DNA of 64,000 nucleotides from Roseateles sp. YR242 (GCF_900109745.1 NZ_FOAV01000005.1:62001-126000); one strand, 5' to 3'; counted from the first letter of the stretch, positions 37,295-46,330 are shown. A program made the numbers and translations. Notes: generated from the sequence alone by a model not told the origin.

Positions 37295-37375
37295 GGTGTC
37301 CACCTAACTTACTTGGTGGGCACCATCCTGGCTGCCGGTCACGCGCCGTTCAAGATGAGTTGACCGGACGGATAC

Positions 37376-37383
37376 CAAGGTCG
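37376..37383. repeat. Target-site duplication of IS66, right copy (CAAGGTCG)
   Basis: The second copy of CAAGGTCG, immediately outside the IS66 end at 37375. Confidence 0.95.
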
Positions 37384-37646
37384 TGCCTCATGTGGCACAG
37401 AACAAATCGGGACGCCGCTCGGCCGTGCCCGAAGCGATTGCGCAGACACCAGGCTACGACTTGTCGATGCGGTGCCGCAAACGCATCGAGCAAGGCTTCG
37501 GGTGGGCGAAATCCATCGGTTCGATCCGCCAAGTGATGGTGCGCGGACTGAAGAAAGTGGACCAACTGTTCGTGCTGAACATGGCAGCCTACAACTTGGT
37601 GCGCATGCGCTCGCTAGGGCGAGTCCTTCTGCCAGTCGCCGGATGA
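37376..37646 (+). pseudogene. IS5-family transposase, C-terminal fragment
   Basis: Continues the frame broken at 34602: KVVPHVAQNKSGRRSAVPEA, then TPGYDLSMRCRKRIEQGFGW with the catalytic Glu region, AKSIGSIRQVMVRGLKKVDQ and LFVLNMAAYNLVRM, ending in a TGA. Its match in frame to the first fragment confirms that both came from one gene. The 200 bases after it are the terminal part of the element and contain no gene. Confidence 0.88.
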
Positions 37647-37846
37647 GCGATAGCGGCGCCTGAAACGCCGCCCAACGCCCCATTTGGGCTCTCGAAAAGC
37701 GTTGTCGAATCGACTTCGAATCAGACTGGTCGAAATTCCGACAACTGAGGTGCAGGGCGGCGTGAGTCGCGGCAGTATTTCAGCAGCCTGCTAGAGGATA
37801 TCCTTCGCTGAAGAGCCCTCGCGTTATTCAGACTCTATTCATTACC

Positions 37847-38158
37847 ATGGAGGCCAACTCAATCATGCTTCAAAAGCCACTTCTCGCAGTCTTTTCCGAC
37901 GACAACTCCGCGGCACTCGAGATACAAATTGGATACCCGGAGGTTGCAGAGGTTGACTGGAGGTGCAGTGCACAGATTGTTGGGCTGCACCCCAGAAGTC
38001 GATATCTGGTCGGCATTGACCCTTGGCAGGCATTGCAGTTGGCTCAGCAATACGTTCTTAACGAACTAAAATCTCTCATAGAGCAGGGCGCTCGCCTTCA
38101 GACAAGCGATGGCGAATATTCGCTAACCTTGGCGGAACTTTTCACCACCCTCCAATAA
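37847..38158 (+). CDS. Small hypothetical protein (DUF6968-like) between insertion sequences
   Basis: A 103-residue cytoplasmic protein with a coherent domain: LLAVFSDDNSAALEIQIGYP, DWRCSAQIVGLHPRSRYLVG, DPWQALQLAQQYVLNELKSL, and LTLAELFTTLQ at the end. The W-C, GL and D-WQAL pattern resembles DUF6968-type proteins of unknown function. It is noticeably more AT-rich than neighbouring genes, suggesting recent transfer. Two starts are possible: ATG 37847, or ATG 37865 with GGAGG eleven bases ahead. It lies between the IS5 right end and an IS21 remnant. Confidence 0.65.
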   Translation: MEANSIMLQKPLLAVFSDDNSAALEIQIGYPEVAEVDWRCSAQIVGLHPRSRYLVGIDPWQALQLAQQYVLNELKSLIEQGARLQTSDGEYSLTLAELFTTLQ

Positions 38159-38388
38159 TTTACCCAATTGACGGTTGCGCTCGCAGCCCTCGTCCACTGA
38201 AGTGGTGGGCAGCGCCACACTCCGGCCCCAACACGTTTTCGTCAATGGCGCCGCGATTAGCGTCAGTGCCCGCGCGACATAGTTCAATAGCAGCGGGAGT
38301 TACAGGCCACCCCGCCCCTGGGGCGTGCATCTCGACCTTGTTTCGCTTACCGCTACCTTGATGGCTTCTCCGCCACCTGGGAGCAATC

Positions 38389-39630
38389 GTGAGCCGCAGG
38401 AGAATCGAGATGTTCCAGTATCGACAAGTGCTCGTGCGGCTTCGCGCGGGTGATTCTGAGCGCGACCTCGCCCGGGCTGGCCTCATGGGGCGGCAGAAAC
38501 TGGCCCAGGTGAGGTCTGTTGCGCAGTTCCGCGGCTGGTTGGATCCGAGCGTCGATCTCCCGACGGACGAGGAACTGGCACAGGCCTTCGCTGGCCAGCG
38601 ACGGGCCGCCTCCTCCATCTCCAGCGTGGAGCCCTGGCGCGACCTGGTGGCCCAGTGGCAATCGGCTGGTGTGCAAGGCAAGGCGATCCACGCTGCCTTA
38701 TGCCGGCTGCACGGGTACCACGGCAGCTACTCCTCCGTGGCACGGCTGCTGGTGGATCTGCGAGGGCGACAGCCGGCGAACGTGACCGTACGGTTGAGCT
38801 TCGAGCCAGGTGATGCAGCCCAGGTGGACTTCGGCGCAGGGCCTGTTCTGGTGCATCCCGATGGTCGTCCCCGCAGAACGTGGGCGTTCGTCATGACCCT
38901 GGCCCACAGCCGCCATCAATATGTGGAGTTCGTCTGGGACCAGACGGTGGCAACATGGCTGGGCTGTCATCGGCGGGCGTTCGAATGGTTCCACGGCGTG
39001 CCGAGCCGCTTGATCATCGACAACGCCAAGTGCGCCATCATCCGCGCCTGCGCCAAGGATCCACTGGTCCAACGTGCCTACGCTGAGTGTGCCGAAGGCT
39101 ACGGCTTCAAGATCGATGCTTGCCCGCCCCACGATCCCCAGAAGAAGGGCATCGTGGAAGCTGGGGTGAAGTACGTCAAGGGCAACTTCCTGCCCACTCG
39201 GACGTTCCGTGATCTGGCGGACCTGAACGCCCAGGTGCGTCTGTGGGTCATGCAGGAGGCGAGCCAACGTGTTCATGGCACCACCCGGGTCAAGCCGCTG
39301 GCGCTGTTCGAACTGGAACGGGCCTGGCTGCAGCCTCTGCCCGCCATCGCTCCGGACCTGGGTAGCTGGCACCGCGTCACGGTGCACCGCGACTGCCACC
39401 TGCAGTTCGAACGCGTGCTGTACTCAGCGCCTTTCACGCTGGCCGGCAAACCCCTGTGGCTGCGCGCTCCAACCGGTCAGCAAGGACCACTGCGGGGTAT
39501 ATCCAGGGGTGTCCTTGGTTCCTGGAACCGACAGGTTGAAGCCCCGCGCAACAAGGCGACGATGATGGTAACGATGCTCACGACGAATTGCGCCGGAAAT
39601 CATCGGGGCTGCCTTGAACATCAGCATTAG
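38389..39630 (+). pseudogene. istA: IS21-family transposase IstA, 3'-truncated
   Basis: The first 365 residues are a clear IS21 IstA: an N-terminal helix-turn-helix (QVLVRLRAGDSERDLARAGL), the DDE core with LSFEPGDAAQVDFGAGPVLV (Asp), VPSRLIIDNAKCAIIRACAK (Asp) and CPPHDPQKKGIVEAGVKYVK (Glu), and FERVLYSAPFTLAGKPLWLR. Near 39480 the homology stops and about 48 unrelated residues follow. Normal IstA is about 500 residues, and the partner ATPase gene istB is missing. The element was therefore cut by deletion or another insertion. No clear upstream end was fixed. Confidence 0.85.
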
Positions 39631-39753
39631 GCTGTTGCAGACACCAAGGGCCTTTTTGGAGGATGCCATGCTGTCGCTACTGCCTTGCACCTCGTAGGCC
39701 TTGCTGATCGTCGTCACTCCGCATCATCTATGTCAAGCCTTGGGAGACTCCCC

Positions 39754-39876
39754 ATGAACGGCCCTCTGACGGTAGCCCTGAGCGATGAAGCGATTCAAGC
39801 TATCGCGCGCGCAAGCCGACTCTCTCCCAGGGAGCTCGATCAACTCGCAGAGCTGCTTGCTGCCATCTCAGCATGA
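39754..39876 (+). CDS. Possible 40-residue small protein
   Basis: A short frame, MNGPLTVALSDEAIQAIARA through SRLSPRELDQLAELLAAISA, with GGGAG eight bases ahead of its ATG. It forms two predicted helices with a Pro break, and coding bias looks plausible. No family is recognised. It lies in the scar between the truncated IS21 and the chromosomal gene cluster and may be a remnant. Confidence 0.35.
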   Translation: MNGPLTVALSDEAIQAIARASRLSPRELDQLAELLAAISA

Positions 39877-40007
39877 CGCCTCGGGGGAGGCGCTGGGCCG
39901 GACGGCTATTATTCTTGTAACGCGCAGCGGCGTTCACCAGCGCCGTGACGTAAAAATTCCGTACTTTGACTTTTGTTAGCATCTACTATCATCAAAGAAC
40001 GCATGAA

Positions 40008-41222
40008 ATGAGACTCTCCGATCGAGTTGCACGGATCGAACCGTTCTACGTCATGGAGTGCGCCAAGCGCGCCGATGAGATCGCCCGCTCCGCCGTGTGC
40101 GACCCGGCCCAGGGCGGCCGGCACATGATCTACCTGAACATCGGTGAACCGGACTTCGGCGCCAGTGCGGCGGTTCGCGAGGCCGCCGCGCGCTTCACCG
40201 CTGCCGGCCAGATCCCCTACACCCAGGCCACCGGCCTGGTGGCCCTGCGCCAGCGGCTCTCCGACTGGTACCGCAACACGCAGGACCTCGCCATCGCGCC
40301 TGAGCGCATCGTCATCACCGCCGGTGCGTCCGCCGCGTTGCAGCTCACCTGCCTGGCGCTGTTCGAGCGTGGCGACGAGGTGCTGATGCCCGACCCCAGC
40401 TATCCCTGCAACCGCCACTTCCTCGCCGCCGTGGACGCCACGGCGGTGCTGCTGCCCGCGGGCGCGGAGCAACGCTTCCAGCTGGACATGGCCCAGGTGC
40501 AAAAGCGCTGGACCGAACACAGCCGGGGTGTCCTGCTCGCCTCGCCCAGCAACCCCACCGGCACCTCCATCGCGCCGGATGAACTGGCACGCATCCACGC
40601 CTTTGTGCGCGCGCAGGGCGGCGTCACGGTAGTGGACGAGATCTACCAGGCGCTGAGTTATGACGACCGTTACCGCCGCAGCGCGCTGGCCCTGGGCGAC
40701 GACGTGATCTCCATCAACAGTTTCTCCAAGTACTTCGGCATGACCGGCTGGCGGCTGGGCTGGCTGGTGCTGCCGCCTGCGCTGGTCTCCCCGGTGGAGA
40801 AGCTCGCACAAAACCTCTACATCTGCCCGTCCACCATTGCCCAGAAGGCGGCCCTGGCCAACTTCGAACCCGAGTCACTGGCGGAGTTCGAACGGCGCCG
40901 CGAGGAGCTCCGGCGCCGGCGTGACATGGTGGTGCCTGAACTGAACGCCATGGGCCTGCCCGTTCCGGTGGTGCCGGACGGCGCCTTCTATGTCTGGGCC
41001 GACGCTTCCGGCACGGGCCTGGGCAGTTGGGACCTGTGCATGGACCTGATGCAACATGCACAGGTGGCCCTGACCCCGGGCCGCGACTTCGGGCCCGCCT
41101 TGGGCGAACGCTTCCTGCGGCTGTCTTTCGCCAGCAGCACGGACGATCTGCGTGAAGCGCTGCAACGCATCCGTGTGCGGCTGGCCGATCTTCGCGCTAC
41201 TCACCCCCGCCCCACGCCATGA
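40008..41222 (+). CDS. PLP-dependent aminotransferase (AspC-like class I)
   Basis: A 404-residue fold-type I aminotransferase. Signatures are MRLSDRVARIEPFYVMECAK, YLNIGEPDFGASAAVREAA, TAGASAALQLTCLALFERGD, ASPSNPTGTSI, and the PLP-lysine site INSFSKYFGMTGWRLGW. The C-terminal domain has FLRLSFASSTDDLREAL (substrate-binding Arg). Its stop overlaps the ybgC start by four bases, so it is probably the first gene of the ybgC-tol operon. In related genomes this gene often follows nusB, and here insertion sequences and two other genes intervene. The ATG at 40008 matches family N-termini. Confidence 0.9.
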   Translation: MRLSDRVARIEPFYVMECAKRADEIARSAVCDPAQGGRHMIYLNIGEPDFGASAAVREAAARFTAAGQIPYTQATGLVALRQRLSDWYRNTQDLAIAPERIVITAGASAALQLTCLALFERGDEVLMPDPSYPCNRHFLAAVDATAVLLPAGAEQRFQLDMAQVQKRWTEHSRGVLLASPSNPTGTSIAPDELARIHAFVRAQGGVTVVDEIYQALSYDDRYRRSALALGDDVISINSFSKYFGMTGWRLGWLVLPPALVSPVEKLAQNLYICPSTIAQKAALANFEPESLAEFERRREELRRRRDMVVPELNAMGLPVPVVPDGAFYVWADASGTGLGSWDLCMDLMQHAQVALTPGRDFGPALGERFLRLSFASSTDDLREALQRIRVRLADLRATHPRPTP

Positions 41223-41665
41223 CCGGCACCGCCATCGCCCCCACCTCATCGTCCAACGCACCGCGGCTCCCAGCCTTCCAGCATGAGCTGCGCATCTATT
41301 GGGAAGACACGGACGCCGGTGGCGTCGTCTTCTACGCCAACTATCTCAAGTTCATGGAGCGTGCCCGGACGGAATGGCTACGCGGCCTGGGCTTCGAGCA
41401 GGAACTGATGCGGCGTGATGAGGGCCTGATGTTCGTGGTCAGCGACACGGCCTTGCGCTACCTGGCCCCCGCCCGGCTGGACGACTGGCTGCGGATCACC
41501 GTGCATCCCACCGAGATCGGCCGGGCCAGCCTGACCATCGACCAGCAGGTCTGGCGCGGTGAACAGCTGCTGACCGAGGGTCGCATCCGCATCGGTTGTG
41601 TCGATGCGGCCAGCCTGAAGCCGGCGAGAATCCCGGCACGCATCCTGCAATGCCTGCAGCGCTGA
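41219..41665 (+). CDS. ybgC: Tol-Pal-associated acyl-CoA thioesterase YbgC
   Basis: A 148-residue hotdog-fold 4HBT-type thioesterase usually encoded at the head of tol-pal. The active-site segment is YWEDTDAGGVVFYANYLKFM followed by ERARTEWLR, including the catalytic Asp. ALRYLAPARLDDWLRI and SLTIDQQVWR complete the fold. It overlaps the aminotransferase stop by four bases and is followed by tolQ after 143 bases. In the tolQ leader TCTCACGTTGA is partly duplicated. Confidence 0.93.
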   Translation: MTGTAIAPTSSSNAPRLPAFQHELRIYWEDTDAGGVVFYANYLKFMERARTEWLRGLGFEQELMRRDEGLMFVVSDTALRYLAPARLDDWLRITVHPTEIGRASLTIDQQVWRGEQLLTEGRIRIGCVDAASLKPARIPARILQCLQR

Positions 41666-41808
41666 AACGGCCCAGCCAACATCCGGACACAGTGCCGGGT
41701 CGATTTCGAGCAAAAATTACCTGTTTGCCGCGTCCCTGCGCCGCCCTACCCTCAGCACACCCGGGCGTCGGCCCCTTGCTGACCTCACGTTGATCTCACG
41801 TTGACTTC

Positions 41809-42501
41809 ATGAACCAAGACCTCTCCATCATCTCCCTGATCATGCATGCCAGCTTCACGGTGCAGCTGGTCATCGCCGCGCTGCTGCTGGTCTCGCTTGC
41901 GAGCTGGAGCGTGATCTTCAGCAAGCTGATCTCGCTGTCGCGCGTGAAGGCCCGCAACGAGGGGTTCGAGCAGGAGTTCTGGTCGGGCAAGAATCTCAAC
42001 GATCTGTACAACAGCGTCTCCAACCACCATGACGGCGCCCCGCTGGAGCGCATCTTTGCCTCCGGCATGCGCGAGTTCCTGAAGCTGCGCGAACGCCGCG
42101 TGACCGAATCCAACGCCCTCCTGGACGGCGCCCGCCGCGCCATGCGGGCCAGCTTCCAGCGTGAGCTTGACGCGATGGAGTCGCACCTGTCCTTCCTGGC
42201 CTCGGTCGGTTCAGTCTCGCCTTATGTCGGCCTGTTCGGCACGATCTGGGGGATCATGCATGCGTTCGTGGGCCTGTCCAACCTGACGCAGGTGACGCTG
42301 GCCACCGTGGCCCCCGGCATCGCCGAAGCGCTGGTGGCAACCGCCATCGGCCTGTTCGCCGCCATCCCGGCCGTGCTGGCGTACAACCGCTTCGCCCGCC
42401 AGATCGACCGCAACGCCATCACGCTGGAGACCTTCATCGAAGAGTTCTCCAACATCCTGCAGCGCAATGCCGGCCAGCCGGCACCTGCGGCGGCCCGCTG
42501 A
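41809..42501 (+). CDS. tolQ: Tol-Pal system proton channel subunit TolQ
   Basis: An inner-membrane protein that, with TolR, uses the proton gradient to energise TolA for outer-membrane constriction at division. The 230 residues have three membrane helices (about 17-40, 135-157 and 170-195). The first helix leads to SWSVIFSKLISLSRVKARNE; the second and third carry GSVSPYVGLFGTIWGIMHAF and TVAPGIAEALVATAIGLFAA, the MotA/TolQ/ExbB signature. Full length. Confidence 0.97.
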   Translation: MNQDLSIISLIMHASFTVQLVIAALLLVSLASWSVIFSKLISLSRVKARNEGFEQEFWSGKNLNDLYNSVSNHHDGAPLERIFASGMREFLKLRERRVTESNALLDGARRAMRASFQRELDAMESHLSFLASVGSVSPYVGLFGTIWGIMHAFVGLSNLTQVTLATVAPGIAEALVATAIGLFAAIPAVLAYNRFARQIDRNAITLETFIEEFSNILQRNAGQPAPAAAR

Positions 42502-42525
42502 GCAGACACAACGGAGCACCCCGCC

Positions 42526-42963
42526 ATGCCCGCGATGTCATCCCGCAGCGGCTCCCGCCGCCGCACCATGAACGAAATCAACATGGTGCCCTTCATCGAC
42601 GTGATGCTGGTCCTGCTCATCATCTTCATGGTGAGCGCCCCCCTGATCACCACCGGGGTGGTGGACCTGCCCAGCGTCGGCACCAGCAAGCAGCAGCCCA
42701 CCCACGTGATCCAGGTGATCGTCGGCAAGGACGAACAACTCAAGATCAAGCTGGACGGCGAGCAGGACCCTCAGCCCGTGCCGCTGAAGGCGCTGGCCGC
42801 CCGGGTCAAGGATGCCCAGGCCGGCGACGCCAACACCCCGGTGGTGATTTCCGCTGACCGCAATGTGAAGTACGAAGCCGTGGTGAAGACCATGGACGTG
42901 CTGCAGCGTGCCGGTATCCAGCGGGTCGGCCTGTCGGTCAAGAACGGTCCGTCGGACAGCTGA
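42526..42963 (+). CDS. tolR: Tol-Pal system protein TolR
   Basis: A 145-residue single-pass inner-membrane partner of TolQ. The membrane helix contains MNEINMVPFIDVMLVLLIIF with the proton-carrying Asp. The periplasmic part holds VIQVIVGKDEQLKIKLDGEQ and TPVVISADRNVKYEAVVKTM, both typical. It begins 24 bases after tolQ and ends six bases before tolA, so the three genes form one operon. Confidence 0.96.
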   Translation: MPAMSSRSGSRRRTMNEINMVPFIDVMLVLLIIFMVSAPLITTGVVDLPSVGTSKQQPTHVIQVIVGKDEQLKIKLDGEQDPQPVPLKALAARVKDAQAGDANTPVVISADRNVKYEAVVKTMDVLQRAGIQRVGLSVKNGPSDS

Positions 42964-42969
42964 CGCCCC

Positions 42970-43875
42970 ATGAGCAGTCTTGTTTCCCGTTTCCCCATGG
43001 ACCGCGATGCGCTGCGCCCGCCGCCAGCGCCTGGCATGGGCCGCGGCCTGGTGCTGGCCGTCGTGGCGCACATCTTCCTGGTGCTGGCCCTGAGCTTTGG
43101 CGTGAGCTGGCGCTCCACCCCGGTCCCGGCCTCCGAGGCCGAGCTGTGGGCCTCCATTCCGGTGGCCGCCGCGCCCAAGGAGCAGTTGCCCCAGGAAGAG
43201 CCGCAGCCCCCCAAGCCGGAACCCAAGCCCGAGCCCCCCAAGCCACAGACACCCTCGGCCGAGGAGGTGCAGGCCCAGCGCGATGCCGAGATCGCCATTG
43301 CCAAGGCCAAGGAGCGCAAGCAGAAGGAAGACCAGGAACTGCGCGACGCGGAAGAAAAGAAACGCAAGCTTGATCAGCAGAAGAAGGAAGACGCTGACAA
43401 GCAGGAGCGTGACCGCAAGGAGGCGCAGGCCAAGAAGGACCAGGCCGACAAGCTCAAGGCTGACAAGGCCGAGAAGGCTCGCAAGGACGCCGAGGCCAAA
43501 GCCGAGCAGGCGCGCCATGATGCCAACGTCAAGCGCATCATGGGCATGGCCGGCGCTACCGGCGCCCCGAATGCCACCGGCTCGGCGTTGAAGAGTGCGG
43601 GCCCGTCGGCCAACTACGCAGGCCGGATCAAGGCGCGCGTGCGGCCCAACATCATCTACGCCGATGCGGGGGGCACCGACAACCCACAGGCGGAAGTGGA
43701 AGTGCGCTGCAGCCCGGACGGCACCATCGTGGCTCGCCGCATCATGAAGTCCAGCGGACTGCCGGACTTTGATGCTGCGGTGCTGCGGGCGCTGGACAAG
43801 ACCGAGATCTTGCCGCGCGACACCGACGGCACCGTGCCCCAGGTGATGCTCATCACCTTCCGGCCGCGCGAGTGA
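42970..43875 (+). CDS. tolA: Tol-Pal system protein TolA
   Basis: A 301-residue inner-membrane protein bridging TolQR to the outer membrane. One membrane helix (about residues 22-42, GLVLAVVAHIFLVLALSFGV), a Pro-rich stretch, a long charged coiled coil of KA/DK repeats (about 100-190), and a C-terminal TonB/TolA domain with AEVEVRCSPDGTIVARRIMK and PQVMLITFRPRE. tolB and pal, normally next, are absent. The last 220 bases overlap antisense with the reading frame of the LysE-type gene. Confidence 0.95.
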   Translation: MSSLVSRFPMDRDALRPPPAPGMGRGLVLAVVAHIFLVLALSFGVSWRSTPVPASEAELWASIPVAAAPKEQLPQEEPQPPKPEPKPEPPKPQTPSAEEVQAQRDAEIAIAKAKERKQKEDQELRDAEEKKRKLDQQKKEDADKQERDRKEAQAKKDQADKLKADKAEKARKDAEAKAEQARHDANVKRIMGMAGATGAPNATGSALKSAGPSANYAGRIKARVRPNIIYADAGGTDNPQAEVEVRCSPDGTIVARRIMKSSGLPDFDAAVLRALDKTEILPRDTDGTVPQVMLITFRPRE

Positions 43876-44657
43876 TGGGCGCCTGGGACGTCAACAGCCG
43901 CCTGTGATGGCGAGGGCGGGACAGCCTCCCCGCTCTCCCATCGCCACCCGCTGTAGACCGTGTACAGCGCGGTGGCCCATAACAGCAGGCCCACCGCACG
44001 AAGCAGCACTCGCTGGCGCGACACCGACAGGTTGCGCAGCCGGTGGTGCCCCGCCGTGGCCAGCACCGCCAGCCCACCGTACACCGAGATCTGCGCCAGT
44101 GCGGTCAAGGCACCGATGGCCCCCAGCTGCCACACCAGCCCGCCCCGCTCAGGATGCAGGAACTGCGGCAGCACCGCCAGGCTGAACAGGTAGGCCTTTG
44201 GATTGAGCAGGTTGGTCAGCACGGCGCCGCCAAACACGGCCCCCAGACTCTCCAGCCTCCCCTGCCCGCTTTGCCCGCTTTGCCCGTCTTGCCCGCCTTG
44301 CCCCTCCAGGCGACGTCCGTTCGGCAAGCCCCCGGGCAAGCCGGCCGGCGAGCCGCCATCGCCTGCGGGTTGTGGCTGCGCGCGCATCAGCCCCCAGCCC
44401 AGCCAGGCCAGGTAGAGCGCGCCGGCCATCATCATCGCAGTGAACGCGCCCGGTACCGCCTTCAGCAGCAGGGCCAGGCCCAGCGCGCCCATGCTCAGAT
44501 GGCACAAGGCGCCAGCCACCACGCCGGCCAGCGCCACCGCGCCCGCCCGCCATCCCCTGGCCAGGCTCCAGCCCACCACAAACGCCATGTCCACGCCCGG
44601 CAGTACCACCACCCCCAGCACCAGCGCGAAGTACACCCCCAACTCGGCAGCAGTCAT
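43656..44657 (-). CDS. LysE/RhtB-family amino acid exporter with antisense 3' extension
   Basis: A 333-residue frame of which about residues 1-255 are a normal LysE exporter with five or six helices: YFALVLGVVVLPGVDMAFVV, GVVAGALCHLSMGALGLALL, and GAVLTNLLNPKAYLFSLAVL (the family NPKA motif). The central cytoplasmic loop has an added GQGGQDGQSGQSGQG stretch. The frame then runs, without a stop, 220 bases into tolA on the opposite strand, adding some 80 residues with no similarity. GGGAGA precedes the ATG at 44657. The true C-terminus is uncertain. Confidence 0.8.
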   Translation of the reverse strand: MTAAELGVYFALVLGVVVLPGVDMAFVVGWSLARGWRAGAVALAGVVAGALCHLSMGALGLALLLKAVPGAFTAMMMAGALYLAWLGWGLMRAQPQPAGDGGSPAGLPGGLPNGRRLEGQGGQDGQSGQSGQGRLESLGAVFGGAVLTNLLNPKAYLFSLAVLPQFLHPERGGLVWQLGAIGALTALAQISVYGGLAVLATAGHHRLRNLSVSRQRVLLRAVGLLLWATALYTVYSGWRWESGEAVPPSPSQAAVDVPGAHHSRGRKVMSITWGTVPSVSRGKISVLSSARSTAASKSGSPLDFMMRRATMVPSGLQRTSTSACGLSVPPASA

Positions 44658-44747
44658 CCTGATCTCCCTTGAAAGAGCCGCAAGCCTAGGAGGCATATAG
44701 GACAAAATACAGCCTATATCGAACCCGACCGTTCTAGACTCCTTCGC

Positions 44748-45704
44748 ATGTCCAAACCCGCCTCACGCGTGCTGGTCCTGCTGGAATTGCTGCAGTCCCG
44801 TGGCCAGGTCGATGGCGCGACCCTGGCGCACGAGCTGCAGGTGGAGCGCCGTACCGTGCGCCGCTACATCGCCGCACTCGAAGATCTGGGCATTCCCATA
44901 CAGGCGGAGCGGGGCCGGTTCGGTGGTTACCGGCTCATGCCGGGCTACCGCTTGCCGCCCATGATGTTCTCGGACGACGAGGCGCTGGCCATCGGCCTGG
45001 GGCTGCTGGCGGTGCGGCAACTGGGCTGGGCGGATGCCAGCCCGGCCGTGGCCAGTGCCCAGGCCAAGCTGGAGCGGGTGTTGCCAGCGGCGCTTCAGAA
45101 GCGCCAGCGCGGCATCTCCCAGCGTGTAGCCCTGGACCTCAAGCCTACCCGGGACGCCGCCGATCCGGCCGTCATCGCCGCGCTCGGTGCGGCCGCCTTC
45201 TCGCAGCAGCGCATGCGCATGGTTTATCAGGACGTGCAGGGGCAGCGGTCAGAACGCGACTTCGACCCCTACGGCCTGGGTTTTCGTGGCGGGCATTGGT
45301 ATGCGGTCGGCTTCTGCGGGCTGCGCCAGGCCATGCGCTCGTTCCGGCTGGACCGCATCGATTCGGTCGAGCCGCTACCCCAGAGCTTTGGTCGGCCCGA
45401 GTCGTTCGACGTGCTGGCGCATCTGCAGGCATCCATGGTGCGCGTGCCGCGTGCTCATGCGGTGCATTTGAAGGTGCAGGCGCCGCTGGAAGCGCTGGTG
45501 CAGCAGCCGCTGGCAGCCATCAGCAGCCTCGAATCCGGCGTGGATGGGGTGCTGCTGCAGTGCCAGATCGATGACCTGGCGTGGATGGCGCGCAGCCTGG
45601 CGGCGCTGCCCTTCGACTTCAAGATCCTGCAGCCCCCCGCCCTGGTGGCAGCGCTGCGCACGGTGGCGCAAGAACTGGCCCTGCGGGCGGATCAATCCAG
45701 CTGA
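44748..45704 (+). CDS. YafY-type WYL-domain transcriptional regulator
   Basis: A 318-residue regulator with an N-terminal HTH_11 domain ([55 protein letters not shown]) and a WYL ligand-binding domain (about 140-230; [20 protein letters not shown]) with a WCX-type C-terminus. Divergent from the LysE-type exporter with 90 bases between them and a plausible controller of it. Its last 13 bases overlap the convergent pcp gene. Confidence 0.9.
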   Translation: MSKPASRVLVLLELLQSRGQVDGATLAHELQVERRTVRRYIAALEDLGIPIQAERGRFGGYRLMPGYRLPPMMFSDDEALAIGLGLLAVRQLGWADASPAVASAQAKLERVLPAALQKRQRGISQRVALDLKPTRDAADPAVIAALGAAAFSQQRMRMVYQDVQGQRSERDFDPYGLGFRGGHWYAVGFCGLRQAMRSFRLDRIDSVEPLPQSFGRPESFDVLAHLQASMVRVPRAHAVHLKVQAPLEALVQQPLAAISSLESGVDGVLLQCQIDDLAWMARSLAALPFDFKILQPPALVAALRTVAQELALRADQSS

Positions 45705-46330
45705 CCTGCCGCCATCCGGATCTCCTGCCCCGTCAGCGCCGTCTTCAACACCAGGCGCGTGGCGGCCACCAGGGTGTCCAGGGGCAGGCTGGCGGCGCCC
45801 GGATGGTGGGCGGCCTGCTGCGGCAGGTAGGGAATGTGCATGAAGCCGCTCGGCACGCCCTGCCCCATGAGCCGGTGCTGCAGGCCGTAGAACACGTGGT
45901 TGCAGACGAAGGTGCCGGCCGTCTGCGACACGGAAGCCGGGTAACCGGCCGCCCGCAGCGCGGCCACGATGGCCTTGATCGGCAGAGTGCTGAAGTAGGC
46001 GGCCGGCCCGTCCGCCGCCACCGGCTCATCCACCGGCTGGGCGCCGGCGTTGTCGGGAATGCGCGCATCGTCCACGTTGATGGCCACCCGCTCCAGGGAC
46101 AGGTCACAACGCCCGCCGGCCTGCCCCACCGCCAGCACCAACGCAGGCCGCACACGCGTGAGCGCGTCGTCCAGGCGCTGCAAGGACTCACCAAACACGC
46201 AGGGCAGTTGCACCGCCACCACCCGCGCCTCGGCGATCACTTCACCGTGCAGGGCCTGGGCCAGCTCCCAGGACGGATTGATGGCTTCACCACCAAAAGG
46301 CTCGAAGCCCGTGATCAGGATGTTCTTCAC
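45692..46330 (-). CDS. pcp: Pyroglutamyl-peptidase I
   Basis: A cysteine peptidase (C15) removing N-terminal pyroglutamate. The 212 residues have [38 protein letters not shown] with E80, [17 protein letters not shown] with nucleophile C143, and [11 protein letters not shown] with H165. All members of the catalytic triad are present. Its 3' end overlaps the WYL regulator by 13 bases. Confidence 0.95.
   Translation of the reverse strand: MKNILITGFEPFGGEAINPSWELAQALHGEVIAEARVVAVQLPCVFGESLQRLDDALTRVRPALVLAVGQAGGRCDLSLERVAINVDDARIPDNAGAQPVDEPVAADGPAAYFSTLPIKAIVAALRAAGYPASVSQTAGTFVCNHVFYGLQHRLMGQGVPSGFMHIPYLPQQAAHHPGAASLPLDTLVAATRLVLKTALTGQEIRMAAGQLD

Larger units (their letters stand above)
34603..37375 (-). 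mobile_element. IS66-family insertion sequence with passenger gene
   Basis: A 2773-bp element encoding tnpA, tnpB and tnpC on the minus strand plus an extra gene after tnpC. The two ends start GTA and form 22-bp inverted repeats with 16 matches (34603-34624 against the complement of 37354-37375), sharing CGTCCGG and CATC. Flanking 8-bp duplications are identical. Joining the flanks restores an in-frame IS5 transposase, IKVVPHVAQN, which proves the insertion. The tnpC gene carries a nonsense codon, so this copy probably cannot move alone. Confidence 0.93.
34100..37794. mobile_element. Left-truncated IS5-family element interrupted by IS66
   Basis: The remains of an IS5-family insertion sequence. 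Its right end probably lies at the TTTCAGCAGCCTG/CTAG boundary near 37794, which reads like an IS5-type inverted repeat with a CTAG target. The matching left end is absent, and the transposase lacks roughly its first third, so the left side was deleted. Coding remains are at 34114-34602 and 37376-37646, with the IS66 element between them. Left boundary is approximate. Confidence 0.75.

Noticed and set aside
39424-39717. Minus-strand frame (about 97 codons) over the truncated IstA end
   Set aside because: It runs through the istA junction and its start has no ribosome-binding site. The residues MISGAIRREHRYHHRRLVAR look somewhat protein-like, but I recognise no family and it is likely part of an inserted fragment.
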